A DNA stretch of 64,000 nt from Shewanella benthica (GCA_023284085.1 JAKVHY010000009.1:1-64000), one strand, 5' to 3'. Positions 1-9,364 are shown, numbered from the stretch's first letter. Notes: generated by a model from the letters alone, not told the origin. Numbers and translations: made by a program.

Positions 1-327
1 AAGTAGAGGCACATATCCATCAGGGCCAGAGGTTAACCTCATAAACAGGCCGAATATATGGGTGCAATGAACTCTTCTCAAAATTGATATCAAATGTCTT
101 GCAAACGGGATGGGTCCATATATGCGGCTAAGCTTCAGCCTAGTTATTCGGGAGTACGGCCTAAGCTCCAAGGGCCTAACGCTAGTTTTGCAGATTTCCG
201 CATAGATGGCTGCAAAGCACACGGCATACAGGGCTTAATTAACCTGTTTGGTATCGAGTCTCCAGGACTCACCGCCAGCTTGGCAATCGCTAAATATGTA
301 GAAGCATTACTTGCAGAGGAAACATAA
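1..327 (+). pseudogene. C-terminal remnant of an FAD-dependent oxidoreductase (L-2-hydroxyglutarate oxidase-like)
   Basis: The frame from 94 to 327 reads like the C-terminal cap and FAD-contact end of the DAO-superfamily L-2-hydroxyglutarate dehydrogenase/oxidase group: [15 protein letters not shown], then [17 protein letters not shown] and TASLAIA. Upstream, the matching part (GPEVNLINRP, where relatives have GPDVxxIDxPDY) sits in another frame at about positions 20-60. The continuation in the downstream frame is cut by a TGA at 85-87. So at least one frameshift and one stop separate the pieces, and the rest lies beyond the left edge. The family oxidises L-2-hydroxyglutarate or similar hydroxy acids using FAD. 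Family assignment rests on these motifs; calling it broken rests on the visible shift and stop. A sequencing error is the alternative. Confidence 0.65.
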
Positions 328-482
328 ACACTTAGGTGGGAGTCTAACCAGATGAAGGTTAGCGCACTTTTTTAAAAGTGTCTGCGGTAATGCTGGATTG
401 GCGAAAATTGTACTAGATTTATAACTAGTGTAGTGCAGGATCTCTCTTATGGACAAGGTTATTGCTGGCTTGAGGTGTTCAT

Positions 483-926
483 ATGCGAAACGTCAGAATC
501 GATTGGTATCGGTTACTTGGTTATAGCTTACTTTTTTTACTTTTTTCCCTAATTGTGACCATAGGCTTTGTCTTTTCACTAACTGGCGAGCTAAAACAGT
601 TAACGCAAATTGAGGTTCAAATATCAGGTATTGAGTTAGCTTTTTCTTTGGCTATGTTAGTCAGCATTCCCGTTTTAATGTGTCGTTTTATCTTTTTCTT
701 CTACCGTATGGTAAAACTAGGTAGAAAGAGTGACATCGGCATCATCTGTTATCAAAATCTGTTTAATCCGTTCAATTTTCTTCTTTTCCCCAGTTTGCTC
801 AACTCAGATGGTCTAGTGTCGCGAAGGCGTTGCATTGTCAGCGTCTTACTATTACTCATACTATATGTTGTCGTCTTTTTCGATAGTGGTATAAAGCCTA
901 TGCTTTTAGGGGGGGGCACTTGGTAG
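483..926 (+). CDS. Hypothetical inner-membrane protein, about three to four membrane segments
   Basis: This 147-residue protein is not recognised. Hydrophobic stretches lie at about residues 12-34, 48-68 and 116-134, with a possible weaker one around 92-104. Basic loops (RMVKLGRKSD, SRRRC) lie between them, so it is probably an integral inner-membrane protein. The start ATG at 483 has GAGGTG a few bases upstream, which supports translation. The C-terminus is short and glycine-rich (LLGGGTW). It converges with the gene at 939-1892 across only 12 bases, with no terminator between them. No catalytic motif is visible and no function is proposed. Confidence 0.6.
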   Translation: MRNVRIDWYRLLGYSLLFLLFSLIVTIGFVFSLTGELKQLTQIEVQISGIELAFSLAMLVSIPVLMCRFIFFFYRMVKLGRKSDIGIICYQNLFNPFNFLLFPSLLNSDGLVSRRRCIVSVLLLLILYVVVFFDSGIKPMLLGGGTW

Positions 927-938
927 TTTCACTTTTTG

Positions 939-1892
939 CTAGCAAAAGATAAAAAAGTTAGCCATGACGAAAGTTTTAGCGGGCAAAAAGTTCTTCGAAC
1001 CGGTGAGAAACTTTTGAGATTCATCAATTCTTTTCAACAGGCTATCTCTGAGTTTCGTAGCCATCTTTCTCGGTTCATCTTCTATGTGCTTTAGTTTCCA
1101 CATTAGCTTGTGATAGTAGATCACTTTCTTACGCCTTAGGGTAAGCTTTCCCGTTGCATTACTCGACATGCCTTTGTGATAGTAAGATAAATTTCTTCTG
1201 TTTCTAATCAAGCGAGGAAAATCATCGACATCGAGTTCATCATGTACAAAATCGATGACCACTTTTTTGAGGAGGCCTAAGTCCCGTAAACCTCTAGCAA
1301 TTCTGTGGCCGATACCCGGGAATTTTAATTTTTGTATCTGGCAGGAATAACGTTTGACGTGAAGTCTATCGGATTTATTTAGGGGATCGTAAATGATGGT
1401 TAGCGGTATTTTACAACCACTGGCATCCTTGTTATAGCCACTATATTTTGTAGCCTTATCTACCTTTATAACTTTAGGATCCCAAGGAGCGAGCTCAGAC
1501 GAATAAGTGCTAAGGGGCATCAATAGTAAGGCTCTATCTAATCCTAGTGCATTGGCGTGTAGTGATACTGCAAAACCACCTCTACTGCTTCCATAACCTA
1601 TTTTGTCAGGAAACATGGCAATGAACTTTCCAAGCTGTTTGATAAAGTTTTGCAACTCTATTGAACGAAAGTAATCATCTTGCCCAGTATGGATAAATGA
1701 GATGACGTTTATCTGCTGTTTTTTGAAAAAATCAAATCCCCACAGCTTCACTTGTTCATTTGTCTCTTGTTCGGTTATCCACTCAGATCCGGGAGGGAAG
1801 GTTATCACTACAGGAGTATCTTTATTTATGAGTCGATATTGCACAATGACATCGCCAATGCGCAGACGAACATCTTGATGAAATTTTAACAA
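939..1892 (-). CDS. Alpha/beta-hydrolase-like protein of unknown substrate
   Basis: The 317-residue protein has the layout of an alpha/beta hydrolase. An early strand and oxyanion region (PVVITFPPG) is followed by the nucleophile elbow GYGSSRGGFA, where the second serine (in SxGG-like context) would be the nucleophile. A later YDPLNKSD could supply the acid, and FPGIGHRIA the histidine. About 100 basic residue-rich amino acids follow (RNRRNLSYYHKG, RRKKVIYYHK), which is not typical of the fold and could be a separate helical domain. Similar proteins occur in polysaccharide or surface-carbohydrate loci, but nothing here shows that. The fold is inferred; the substrate is unknown. Confidence 0.55.
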   Translation of the reverse strand: MLKFHQDVRLRIGDVIVQYRLINKDTPVVITFPPGSEWITEQETNEQVKLWGFDFFKKQQINVISFIHTGQDDYFRSIELQNFIKQLGKFIAMFPDKIGYGSSRGGFAVSLHANALGLDRALLLMPLSTYSSELAPWDPKVIKVDKATKYSGYNKDASGCKIPLTIIYDPLNKSDRLHVKRYSCQIQKLKFPGIGHRIARGLRDLGLLKKVVIDFVHDELDVDDFPRLIRNRRNLSYYHKGMSSNATGKLTLRRKKVIYYHKLMWKLKHIEDEPRKMATKLRDSLLKRIDESQKFLTGSKNFLPAKTFVMANFFIFC

Positions 1893-2282
1893 AATATGGC
1901 TACCTGTGATGATTAAGCGACGGGGATAAACCTGAGCCTAAAATGTTTGTTTCGTATTTTGGGGAGCATTGTATTTTTAATTCTTGCTTAAATTTACGGA
2001 AAAATTCAGAAAACGAGAGCTCGATCACAGTTTTAATCTTTACTGTTAACTCGTTGTATTTTCTTTGTTTTATTTGTTTTTCTGGTGTTCTTGTGGGTGG
2101 GGTATATGTGGTGTTGGTGTGGTTATCTTGCTTGGTTTTGAGCGTTTTAGCGTTATCTGGTCCATAACTGGTAGCACTTGTTACGGTTGGCTTTTTAATA
2201 TTAAGGCATAAAAAAAGGAGCCAAAGGCTCCTTTTCATTGATACTTCACTTAGCCTTTATGAGCTAGTGAGATTATCTTAAA
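1893..2282. other. Gene-free stretch between the hydrolase-like gene and deaD
   Basis: No supported gene. Short open frames exist on both strands, but they lack recognisable domains and their composition is skewed by a G/T-rich patch at about 2085-2160. The right end holds the deaD terminator (2210-2236). Confidence 0.5.
2210..2236 (-). terminator. Rho-independent terminator of deaD
   Basis: GGAGCC (2217-2222), a three-base loop and GGCTCC (2226-2231) form a stem that extends through A/T pairs. On the minus strand it is followed by seven T (2216-2210). It lies about 50 bases past the deaD stop codon. Confidence 0.85.
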
Positions 2283-4130
2283 TTAGCTCTCTTTAGGAGC
2301 GCCACCTTTACGATGTGGCTTTCTGTCACCAGTTGATGGGCGACGATCGCTCGAAGGTTTACGTGGGCGACGTGGCGGACGGCTATCTCCGCCGTCTGAA
2401 GGAAGCTCAGCACCTTCAGCTTCACGGATGTTCAGAGGTCTGCCACAAACACGTACTTTCCTAAGGTGTTGTAGTACATCCGCTGGCATTCCGGCAGGAA
2501 GGTCGATGGAGGTTATTTGATCGAATAACTGAATTTGGCCTATGTAACGGCTGTCGATGTTAGCTTCATTAGCTACTGCACCTACAATATTACCGACACC
2601 AACGCCATTGTCACGACCAACGTCTATGATGTAACGACACATCTTAACGTCTGGACTGTCTTTAAGTGAGTCAGCTGTACCTAAGTTGCTAGGAGTCGGG
2701 CGTGAATCACGACGTGGACGCTCGCTACGCTCACCACGAGAACCGCGGTCACCACGATCATTACGGTCACGAGAGTTACGATCATCTCGGCTATCACGTT
2801 GACGTTCGTGAATCGCTGGTAACTGTAGAGGACGGTCTTTCTGTACTTGCTGAAGCAGAGCGGCGGCAAGAAGATCTGTATCGACTTCTAGCTCTTGACA
2901 TAGCTTTGCTACTGCACCCTTCATGAAGTCCAAAGAGTCTTTAGCGATAATCTCGGCTACTTGCTCACCTAAGCGAGAAAGACGACGTTCAGTTACTGTC
3001 TCAGGGCTCGGGACGTCCATCGGAGAGATGCGGCTCTTAGTTGCACGTTCGATAGTGCGTAGCATACGCATTTCTCTGTGTGTAACGAAAAGAATTGCCA
3101 TACCTGTACGGCCTGCACGACCTGTACGACCAATACGGTGGACGTAAGCTTCAGTATCATATGGGATATCGTAGTTAACTACGTGTCCTATACGCTCAAC
3201 GTCAAGGCCACGAGCTGCGACGTCTGTTGCAATAATGATGTCTAACTTGCCGCGTTTAAGCAGATCAATTGCACGCTCACGTGCTTGTTGATTCATATCA
3301 CCGTGTAGAGGTGATGATGCGTAACCGCGAGCTTCTAATTTTTCAGCCAGTTCGACACAACTGTTACGAGTACGAACGAAGATGATAATACCTTCGGTCT
3401 TCTCAACTTCTAAAACACGTACCAGTGCTTCAAGTTTGTTGTGTTGTGAGACCTGAACGAAGCGCTGTTCAATGGTTTCAACTGTAGCTGTGGTAGCGGC
3501 AATCTTAACGTGAACGGGGTCGGTCAAATATTTATTAGCGACACGCTTAATTTGCTCTGGCATAGTGGCAGAGAAAAGAGCGAGTTGACGTTGCTTAGGC
3601 GTATGCTCAAGGATCCATTCGATATCGTCGATGAAGCCCATTTTAAGCATCTCATCGGCTTCGTCGAGTACCATAGCTTTTAGTGAATCTAGCTTTAGTG
3701 TGCCGCGACGCATATGGTCCATAACACGACCAGGCGTACCAACGATGACCTGAGGGCCACGTCTTAGGGCATTTAGCTGCTGTTGCATGCTCTGACCGCC
3801 GTAAATTGGCAGTACATGTAAGCCTTTAACAAATTTAGCGTAGGTAGCGAAGGCTTCGGCAACTTGCACCGCAAGTTCACGAGTCGGTGCTAAGACTAAA
3901 ATCTGCGGAGCATTAATTGCAGGGTCAATGGTGCTAAGTAGTGGCAGTGCGAAAGCACCAGTTTTACCTGTACCAGTCTGCGCCTGACCTAGTATGTCTT
4001 TACCCTCCATAAGAGGGATGATACTTGCGGATTGAATCGGAGTTGGCTTCTCATAGCCAAGCTCGTCAAGAGAACGCAAAAGAGGCTCGGCAAGACCGAG
4101 TTCGCGGAAAGTTAGTTCATTGGATGACAT
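2283..4130 (-). CDS. deaD: ATP-dependent RNA helicase DeaD (CsdA), cold-shock DEAD-box protein
   Basis: DEAD-box helicase that unwinds structured RNA in ribosome assembly and mRNA decay, especially in the cold. In order it shows a Q motif (FRELGLAEPLLRSL and PTPIQ), Walker A AQTGTGKT, PTREL, GTPGR, the DEAD box, SAT, and the second RecA domain with ARGLD and HRIGRTGR. After about residue 440 come an Arg/Asp/Gly-rich linker (RDDRNSRDRNDRGDRG) and a DbpA-type RNA-binding domain (CRYIIDVGRDNGVGVGNI), then a basic tail. The start at 4130 (MSSNELTF) is chosen because the Q-motif region begins there and an AAGG lies upstream. The frame stays open to 4271, but those 47 codons are unlike the family. 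Length 615 aa; E. coli DeaD is about 629. The bases upstream of 4130 could be a long cold-shock leader, which is inference. Confidence 0.95.
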   Translation of the reverse strand: MSSNELTFRELGLAEPLLRSLDELGYEKPTPIQSASIIPLMEGKDILGQAQTGTGKTGAFALPLLSTIDPAINAPQILVLAPTRELAVQVAEAFATYAKFVKGLHVLPIYGGQSMQQQLNALRRGPQVIVGTPGRVMDHMRRGTLKLDSLKAMVLDEADEMLKMGFIDDIEWILEHTPKQRQLALFSATMPEQIKRVANKYLTDPVHVKIAATTATVETIEQRFVQVSQHNKLEALVRVLEVEKTEGIIIFVRTRNSCVELAEKLEARGYASSPLHGDMNQQARERAIDLLKRGKLDIIIATDVAARGLDVERIGHVVNYDIPYDTEAYVHRIGRTGRAGRTGMAILFVTHREMRMLRTIERATKSRISPMDVPSPETVTERRLSRLGEQVAEIIAKDSLDFMKGAVAKLCQELEVDTDLLAAALLQQVQKDRPLQLPAIHERQRDSRDDRNSRDRNDRGDRGSRGERSERPRRDSRPTPSNLGTADSLKDSPDVKMCRYIIDVGRDNGVGVGNIVGAVANEANIDSRYIGQIQLFDQITSIDLPAGMPADVLQHLRKVRVCGRPLNIREAEGAELPSDGGDSRPPRRPRKPSSDRRPSTGDRKPHRKGGAPKES

Positions 4131-4378
4131 GGGTTGTAACCTTGTGGAATAGCAGAGTGCTCGTAAAGCACTTAGGTTTATAGACAGAAAATCAACCCCG
4201 TGTCGACTTCCCGCACCGAATAACGTATCAGTAAGCCGAACATTATAGCAGGGTGCAATTGGTATTACCAATTAAAGATGGTGTTTTAGCCCGTATAATC
4301 GATAGTTTCCTAGCAAATATTAAGCCAATTAATGAGTTAGCGGGTGGGGAATATAATTTATATTAGTAATTTTCATGT

Positions 4379-5569
4379 TTATTCTAACGTTAAACTGTCA
4401 ATAATCAGCAGTTGATAGGCCGATTCGCTTACAGCAGCCAGAAATTTAAGATCTATTTTTTCTATTGTATCACTACTGCTGTGATAATCATTGTGAGGTG
4501 GGACTCCAAAGTAGAGCCAGGGGATCCCGGCCTTATGCAGAGGATAGTGATCAGAGGCCCTCAGCCAGTCTACTTTCTGGACACTCCTACCCAGGGGACG
4601 GGGGTGTTTGGCTTTGATACACAGGCCTGTGGTGTCGGTTAATGTCCTCTTTATCTCATCAAAATGGGTAAAACCTCGCCGGCCTTCGAGATAGATAACA
4701 TAGGGTCGACCGGGACGGCCAATCATGTCCATGTTGATGGCCAACTCTATCTGTTCTATTTGTGGCGTTGCACTTAGCTGTTTGAGTTGTTCGACTAAGG
4801 CATAGCCACCAAAGAGGCCAGGCTCTTCGGCATCTGTTGCGACAAATAAGGTGTTGACTGACGCTAGTAACGACTCTTGCGATGGCTCTTGGGCCTGCTC
4901 TTGGCGTGGGTCAGGAAGAGGGGCTGAATCTATTCGATTATGTTTTGCGACTTGGCTGGCCACTTGCAATAATTTCGGCGATTCTTGGGGCGGCTTTTGC
5001 GATGAGTCAGCGAGACCGGCGTAACCGATTTTGTTGTGTTTTGCGACTTGACTGGCCACTTGTAACAGAGCGGCTACCCCGGAGGCGTTATCGTCTGCTC
5101 CTGGGTAAATTTTACGTCCTTTTTTACCTAAGTGATCGTAATGAGCCAGAATGATCCGCCATTTGTCTGTGGGCTCGGCGGCATAGATGACGCCGATCAT
5201 ATTGCTCCCCTGGCGCTCACCGAAGTTATATTGGTAGGTAAATGGCACTGAAAATTCATCTTTCCAGGGGGTAAGCCCTATTTCACGATATCGGTTAGCG
5301 ATATATTGCCTGGTTAACTCGGCCCCTAAGGTGTCGGTTTTTCTTCCCTCAAGTTCCGGGGAGGTGAGCTTGGCGATATCGGCGTGAAGCTGGTCTGTGT
5401 TGGCCCATTTTGCAGCAAGCTGAGTTTTGCATGAGGCATAGGAAAAGTGTGAGTGAGTACAGCCGGAGATGAGCTGGCTAGCTAACAGCAGAGTGACGAG
5501 CATAGCTAATTGTTGACATTTCAGCTTGGCACTCGTTAGACCATTAAACCTATGAGGAGTTGGATCCAT
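4379..5569 (-). CDS. M28-family zinc metallopeptidase, lipoprotein
   Basis: A 396-residue exported peptidase. A hydrophobic segment ends in the lipobox LISGC (Cys37), so the mature protein should be lipid-anchored. M28 (aminopeptidase/PA-fold) zinc ligands are visible: HYDH (143-146), GADDNASG (Asp159/Asp160 region), the DAEE pair with the catalytic Glu, MDMIGR with its Asp, and the last His in NDYHSSSDT. It probably removes N-terminal residues from peptides in the periplasm or at the outer membrane; the exact substrate is not visible. Residues 168-233 contain two tandem copies of a roughly 33-residue segment beginning LLQVASQVAKHN, inserted just after the GADDNASG ligand, where family members have a short loop. 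It may share transcription with uvrA upstream, about 200 bases away. Confidence 0.85.
   Translation of the reverse strand: MDPTPHRFNGLTSAKLKCQQLAMLVTLLLASQLISGCTHSHFSYASCKTQLAAKWANTDQLHADIAKLTSPELEGRKTDTLGAELTRQYIANRYREIGLTPWKDEFSVPFTYQYNFGERQGSNMIGVIYAAEPTDKWRIILAHYDHLGKKGRKIYPGADDNASGVAALLQVASQVAKHNKIGYAGLADSSQKPPQESPKLLQVASQVAKHNRIDSAPLPDPRQEQAQEPSQESLLASVNTLFVATDAEEPGLFGGYALVEQLKQLSATPQIEQIELAINMDMIGRPGRPYVIYLEGRRGFTHFDEIKRTLTDTTGLCIKAKHPRPLGRSVQKVDWLRASDHYPLHKAGIPWLYFGVPPHNDYHSSSDTIEKIDLKFLAAVSESAYQLLIIDSLTLE
4871..5068 (-). repeat. Tandem in-gene duplication in the M28 peptidase
   Basis: Codons 168-199 and 200-233 both begin with LLQVASQVAKHN followed by I after one residue (K or R). 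Both then run into a Pro/Gln/Ser-rich tail. The first 14 codons are nearly identical at DNA level; the tails have diverged. Confidence 0.8.
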
Positions 5570-5692
5570 CCCGTTCCTTGTTAATGCTGCCAGTCATTTT
5601 ATCTAACTTAACCCTATTTAAGCAGAGATACACTAGGTTTATCTTGGCAATTGGATAATGCAGTGAACCTGGAATTGAGTTTAGCTAATTAG

Positions 5693-5719
5693 AGGCCCAA
5701 GCCATATCGACTCGGGCCT
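5693..5719 (-). terminator. Possible terminator of uvrA
   Basis: AGGCCC (5693-5698) and GGGCCT (5714-5719) form a stem that can extend by three more pairs with one G-T wobble. The T tract that follows on the minus strand is poor, so a factor-dependent stop or a processed hairpin is also possible. Confidence 0.4.
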
Positions 5720-5770
5720 ACACTGATCTCAATTGTTAGTATTCACGCCTTGTGTTACTTCAGACTCGCA

Positions 5771-8605
5771 TCATTGCAGTAGTGGTTTAAGAAAACGTGC
5801 CGTATGGGACTCCGGATGTTGAGCGATCTCTTCCGGGGTGCCGCTGACCAATATAGTTCCACCTCCGGCGCCGCCTTCGGGTCCTAAGTCGATGACCCAG
5901 TCGGCAGTCTTGATGACGTCCAAGTTGTGTTCGATCACCACTATGGTATTACCACGGGATTTTAGTCTATGCAAGACGTCCAAGAGTAACTGGATATCGG
6001 CGAAGTGCAGTCCGGTTGTCGGCTCATCGAGAATATACAGAGTCTTACCCGTGTCTCTTTTCGATAGCTCCTTGGCAAGCTTGACGCGCTGGGCTTCACC
6101 GCCTGACAGGGTCGTCGCACTCTGACCTAAGCCAATGTAAGAGAGGCCGACTTCCATCAACATCTGCAGTTTTCGGGAGATGGCTGGCACAGCATCGAAG
6201 AAACCTCGTGCCTCCTCGACAGTCATAGATAACACCTCGTGAATGTTTTTACCCTTGTATTTCACCTCTAAGGTTTCACGGTTATATCGCTGGCTCTTAC
6301 AGTTGTCACAAGGGACATAAACATCCGGTAGGAAATGCATCTCAACTTTAATTAGACCATCGCCCTGACAGGCTTCACAGCGGCCGCCCTTGACGTTGAA
6401 AGAGAAACGTCCCGGCTTATAGCCTCGTGTGCGTGACTCTTGAGTCGCGGCAAACAGCTCACGTATCGGGGTGAAAATGCCAGTATAGGTGGCCGGATTG
6501 GATCTGGGCGTGCGACCAATAGGACTCTGATCGATATCGACCACCTTATCGCAGTGATCCATGCCCTCGATACTCTTATAAGGGGAGGGCTCATCGACGG
6601 TAGCACCATTGAGTTGTCTGTGGGCTATCTTGTAGAAGGTGTCGTTTATCAGTGTCGACTTGCCGGAACCTGATACACCGGTGACACAGGTGAACAGGCC
6701 GACCGGAATGGTTAAATCCACATCTTGAAGGTTGTTGCCGCTGGCCCCGAATAGCTCAATCACTTTGTCGCCGTCGTAAGCAACGCGTTCTTCACTGATA
6801 TGGATCTTTTTAGCGCCAGACAGATATTGGCCGGTGATCGAAGCCTCACAGTCGAGAATATCTTGCAGTGTGCCATCACAGATCACCTCGCCGCCATGGA
6901 TCCCGGCTCCGGGGCCGATATCGATAATGTGATCGGCCATCTTGATCGCATCTTCGTCGTGCTCGACGACGATCACCGTGTTACCTATGTCTCTTAGATG
7001 AACCAAGGTTTCCAGCAAGCGCTCATTATCTCTCTGGTGTAGGCCAATAGAAGGTTCGTCGAGTACATACATGACACCGACCAGTCCGGCACCAATCTGG
7101 CTGGCGAGTCTGATCCTCTGGGCCTCTCCGCCGGATAAAGTCTCCGCAGAACGGGATAGACTCAGATAATTGAGTCCCACATTGACCAGGAAGCCGAGTC
7201 TGTTGCGTACTTCCTTGAGGATCTTCTCTGCTATCTGACCCTTTTGACCTGGGAGTTCTAGACTGCTGAAGTAGTCCATCGCCTCGCCGATAGACCATTC
7301 GGTCAGTATCGGCAGGTTAAGATCTTTGATAAATACGTTTCTCGCCTCTTCCCGCAGACGAGAGCCACCACAGCTTTGACAGGACTGAGTATTGATGAAC
7401 TTAGCTAACTCTTCACGGACGGCATTTGACTCGGTTTCACGGTAACGACGATCCATGTTGTTGAGAATGCCTTCGAAAGGGTGGTTACGTACCACTACAT
7501 CCCCTCGGTCATTGATGTACTTGAAGGAAATGCTTTCCTTTCCGGATCCGTATAACACCAGCTTGCGTACGTCATCGGTCAGTTGCTGGTAGGGTGTTTC
7601 AATATCAAATTTATAGTGTTCGGCTAATGAACTGAGCATCTGAAAATAATAGAAGTTGCGTCTATCCCAGCCACGAATAGCGCCGCCAGCCAGGGACATT
7701 TCAGAATTCAATATCACGCGGTCTGCATCGAAAAACTGCTGTACACCTAAGCCATCACAGGTGCCACAGGCGCCAGCCGGATTATTGAAGGAGAATATTC
7801 TCGGCTCCAATTCGGCCATGGAATAACCACATTGTGGGCAGGCAAAGTTTGCAGAAAACAAGAGATCTTCTGTTTGGGTTTGTTTGTCATTATCCATAGA
7901 GGCGACAGTCGCAATGCCACCGGATAGCTCGAGTGCGGTTTCGAATGACTCGGCCAGGCGCTGCTTAATATCGTCTCGTACCTTGAAGCGGTCGACGACG
8001 ACTTCTATGGTGTGCTTCACATGTAACTCTAATTCTGGTGGATCGGTCAGATCGCAGACCTCCCCATCGATACGGGCACGAATAAACCCTTGAGCCGCCA
8101 GACTCTCGAGGAGTTTGACATGCTCGCCCTTGCGATTGTTGACCACGGGGGCCAGTAGCATTTGGCGGCTGCCTTCGGGCAACTCTATGACCTTATCGAC
8201 CATCTGACTGACCGTCTGCGCGGCGAGTGGTTGGCCATGGGTCGGACAACGGGGCTCACCGACACGGGCAAAAAGCAAGCGCAGATAGTCGTAGATCTCC
8301 GTGATAGTGCCTACGGTGGATCTGGGGTTGTGGGATGTGGATTTTTGTTCAATTGAGATGGCTGGGCTGAGGCCTTCAATCAGATCGACATCAGGCTTTT
8401 CCATCAGGCTTAAAAATTGGCGCGCATAGGCGGAGAGAGATTCGACATAGCGTCTCTGGCCTTCAGCATACAAGGTGTCGAAGGCCAGGGATGATTTTCC
8501 TGAGCCTGAAAGGCCGGTGATCACAATCAACTTGTTTCTGGGAATCGTTAAGTCGATGTTTTTTAGATTGTGGGTGCGGGCGCCACGTACTTCAATCTTG
8601 TCCAT
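5771..8605 (-). CDS. uvrA: UvrA, excinuclease ABC subunit A
   Basis: DNA-damage recognition ATPase of nucleotide excision repair; it loads UvrB at lesions. The 944 residues match the family length of about 940. It begins [17 protein letters not shown] and has two ABC ATPase modules. The first Walker A is GLSGSGKSS, with signature [16 protein letters not shown]. The second Walker A is GVSGSGKST, with signature [15 protein letters not shown]. Zinc-binding Cys pairs are visible as CPQCGYS with CGTCDG, as CQSCGG, and as CEACQGDG with [10 protein letters not shown]. The gene stands alone on the minus strand. No CTG-N10-CAG LexA box could be found between 8606 and 8700, although uvrA is SOS-controlled in many relatives. 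The 39-bp repeat array begins less than 100 bases upstream of the start. Confidence 0.97.
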   Translation of the reverse strand: MDKIEVRGARTHNLKNIDLTIPRNKLIVITGLSGSGKSSLAFDTLYAEGQRRYVESLSAYARQFLSLMEKPDVDLIEGLSPAISIEQKSTSHNPRSTVGTITEIYDYLRLLFARVGEPRCPTHGQPLAAQTVSQMVDKVIELPEGSRQMLLAPVVNNRKGEHVKLLESLAAQGFIRARIDGEVCDLTDPPELELHVKHTIEVVVDRFKVRDDIKQRLAESFETALELSGGIATVASMDNDKQTQTEDLLFSANFACPQCGYSMAELEPRIFSFNNPAGACGTCDGLGVQQFFDADRVILNSEMSLAGGAIRGWDRRNFYYFQMLSSLAEHYKFDIETPYQQLTDDVRKLVLYGSGKESISFKYINDRGDVVVRNHPFEGILNNMDRRYRETESNAVREELAKFINTQSCQSCGGSRLREEARNVFIKDLNLPILTEWSIGEAMDYFSSLELPGQKGQIAEKILKEVRNRLGFLVNVGLNYLSLSRSAETLSGGEAQRIRLASQIGAGLVGVMYVLDEPSIGLHQRDNERLLETLVHLRDIGNTVIVVEHDEDAIKMADHIIDIGPGAGIHGGEVICDGTLQDILDCEASITGQYLSGAKKIHISEERVAYDGDKVIELFGASGNNLQDVDLTIPVGLFTCVTGVSGSGKSTLINDTFYKIAHRQLNGATVDEPSPYKSIEGMDHCDKVVDIDQSPIGRTPRSNPATYTGIFTPIRELFAATQESRTRGYKPGRFSFNVKGGRCEACQGDGLIKVEMHFLPDVYVPCDNCKSQRYNRETLEVKYKGKNIHEVLSMTVEEARGFFDAVPAISRKLQMLMEVGLSYIGLGQSATTLSGGEAQRVKLAKELSKRDTGKTLYILDEPTTGLHFADIQLLLDVLHRLKSRGNTIVVIEHNLDVIKTADWVIDLGPEGGAGGGTILVSGTPEEIAQHPESHTARFLKPLLQ

Positions 8606-8685
8606 CTGTCTCTCTGTACCGAATAAAAAAGAGATCGATTATCGCATAAAAAATGATAAAAGCGGAGCTGCTTTAACTCGAGTGA

Positions 8686-9140
8686 CAAGAGCGTTCGCAG
8701 GCTCACTTCTAGGACGCTGCGCTGCGAGTACGTTCGCAAGCTCACTTCTAGGACGCTGCGCTTCGAGTGCGTTCGTAAACTCACTTCTAGGACGCTGCGC
8801 TGCGAGTGCGTTCGTAAACTCACTTCTAGGACGCTGCGCTGCGAGTGCGTTCGTAAACTCACTTCTAGGACGCTGCGCTTCGAGTGCGTTCGTAAACTCA
8901 CTCCTAGGACGCTGCGCTGCGAGTACGTTCGTAAACTCACTTCTAGGACGCTTCGCTGCGAGTGCGTTCGTAAGCTCACTTCTAGGACGCTTCGCTGCGA
9001 GTGCGTTCGTAAACTCACTTCTAGGACGCTTCGCTGCGAGAGCGTTCGCAAGCTCACTTCGAGAACGCTTCGCTTCGAGTTCGTTCGCAAGCTCACTTCG
9101 AGGACGCTTTGCTGCGAGTGCGTTCGTAAACTCACTTCGA
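8686..9140. repeat. 39-bp tandem repeat array, twelve copies
   Basis: The hexamer CTCACT recurs exactly every 39 bases at 8702, 8741, 8780, 8819, 8858, 8897, 8936, 8975, 9014, 9053, 9092 and 9131. Each unit reads roughly TTCTAGGACGCTKCGCTKCG, then AGTGCGTTCGTAAACTCAC. Variation is concentrated at a few positions (CTGCG versus CTTCG, GTAAAC versus GCAAGC). The outermost copies at the right switch TTCTAGG to TTCGAGA/G. Because 39 is a multiple of three, long frames stay open on both strands; these look like artefacts. There are no unique spacers, so this is not a CRISPR. Confidence 0.95.
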
Positions 9141-9364
9141 GAACGGGAACAAGTTCCCTACGAGATAAGAGCAAAAGCTTTTTCTCGCAGCGGCTTTGCC
9201 GCGTTCTCGCAGGCCGTAGGCCATCCTCGCAGTGACGAAGTCACGTTCTAGCAGCGGCTTGCCGCGTTCTCGAAGGCCGTAGGCCGTCCTCGCAGTGACG
9301 AAGTCACGTCCTAGCAGCGGCTTGCCGCATTCTCGAAGGCCGCTTTTCTGTGGCTAAGTCACAT
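9141..9364. repeat. Modular hairpin array 1 (short inverted repeats joined by a common linker)
   Basis: A chain of small stem-loops follows the tandem array directly. The stems are: GGGAAC/GTTCCC at 9145-9158; GCGGC/GCCGC at 9190-9202, 9254-9265 and 9317-9328; GGCC-GTA-GGCC at 9212-9222 and 9275-9285; and GTGAC-GAA-GTCAC at 9232-9244 and 9295-9307. A last imperfect GTGGC/GTCAC lies near 9350-9361. Linkers between stems resemble CGTTCTCGCA or CGTTCTAGCA. The trio of stems repeats with a period of 63-64 bases. Confidence 0.9.

Noticed and set aside
1900..2238. Overlapping open frames of 112 codons (minus) and 74 codons (plus)
   Set aside because: No ribosome binding site, low-complexity composition, no recognisable domain, and the minus frame runs through the deaD terminator.
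4131..4271. Longer N-terminus for DeaD
   Set aside because: The 47 extra residues are unlike the family, and the Q motif begins right after the ATG at 4130.
8686..9140. CRISPR array
   Set aside because: The units are head-to-tail with no unique spacers, and no cas genes are present.
8475..9251. Long open frames on both strands across the 39-bp array (rightward 8475-9251, leftward 8563-9174)
   Set aside because: They are open only because the period is a multiple of three. The products are a 13-residue sequence repeated, with no start signal, and they overlap uvrA.
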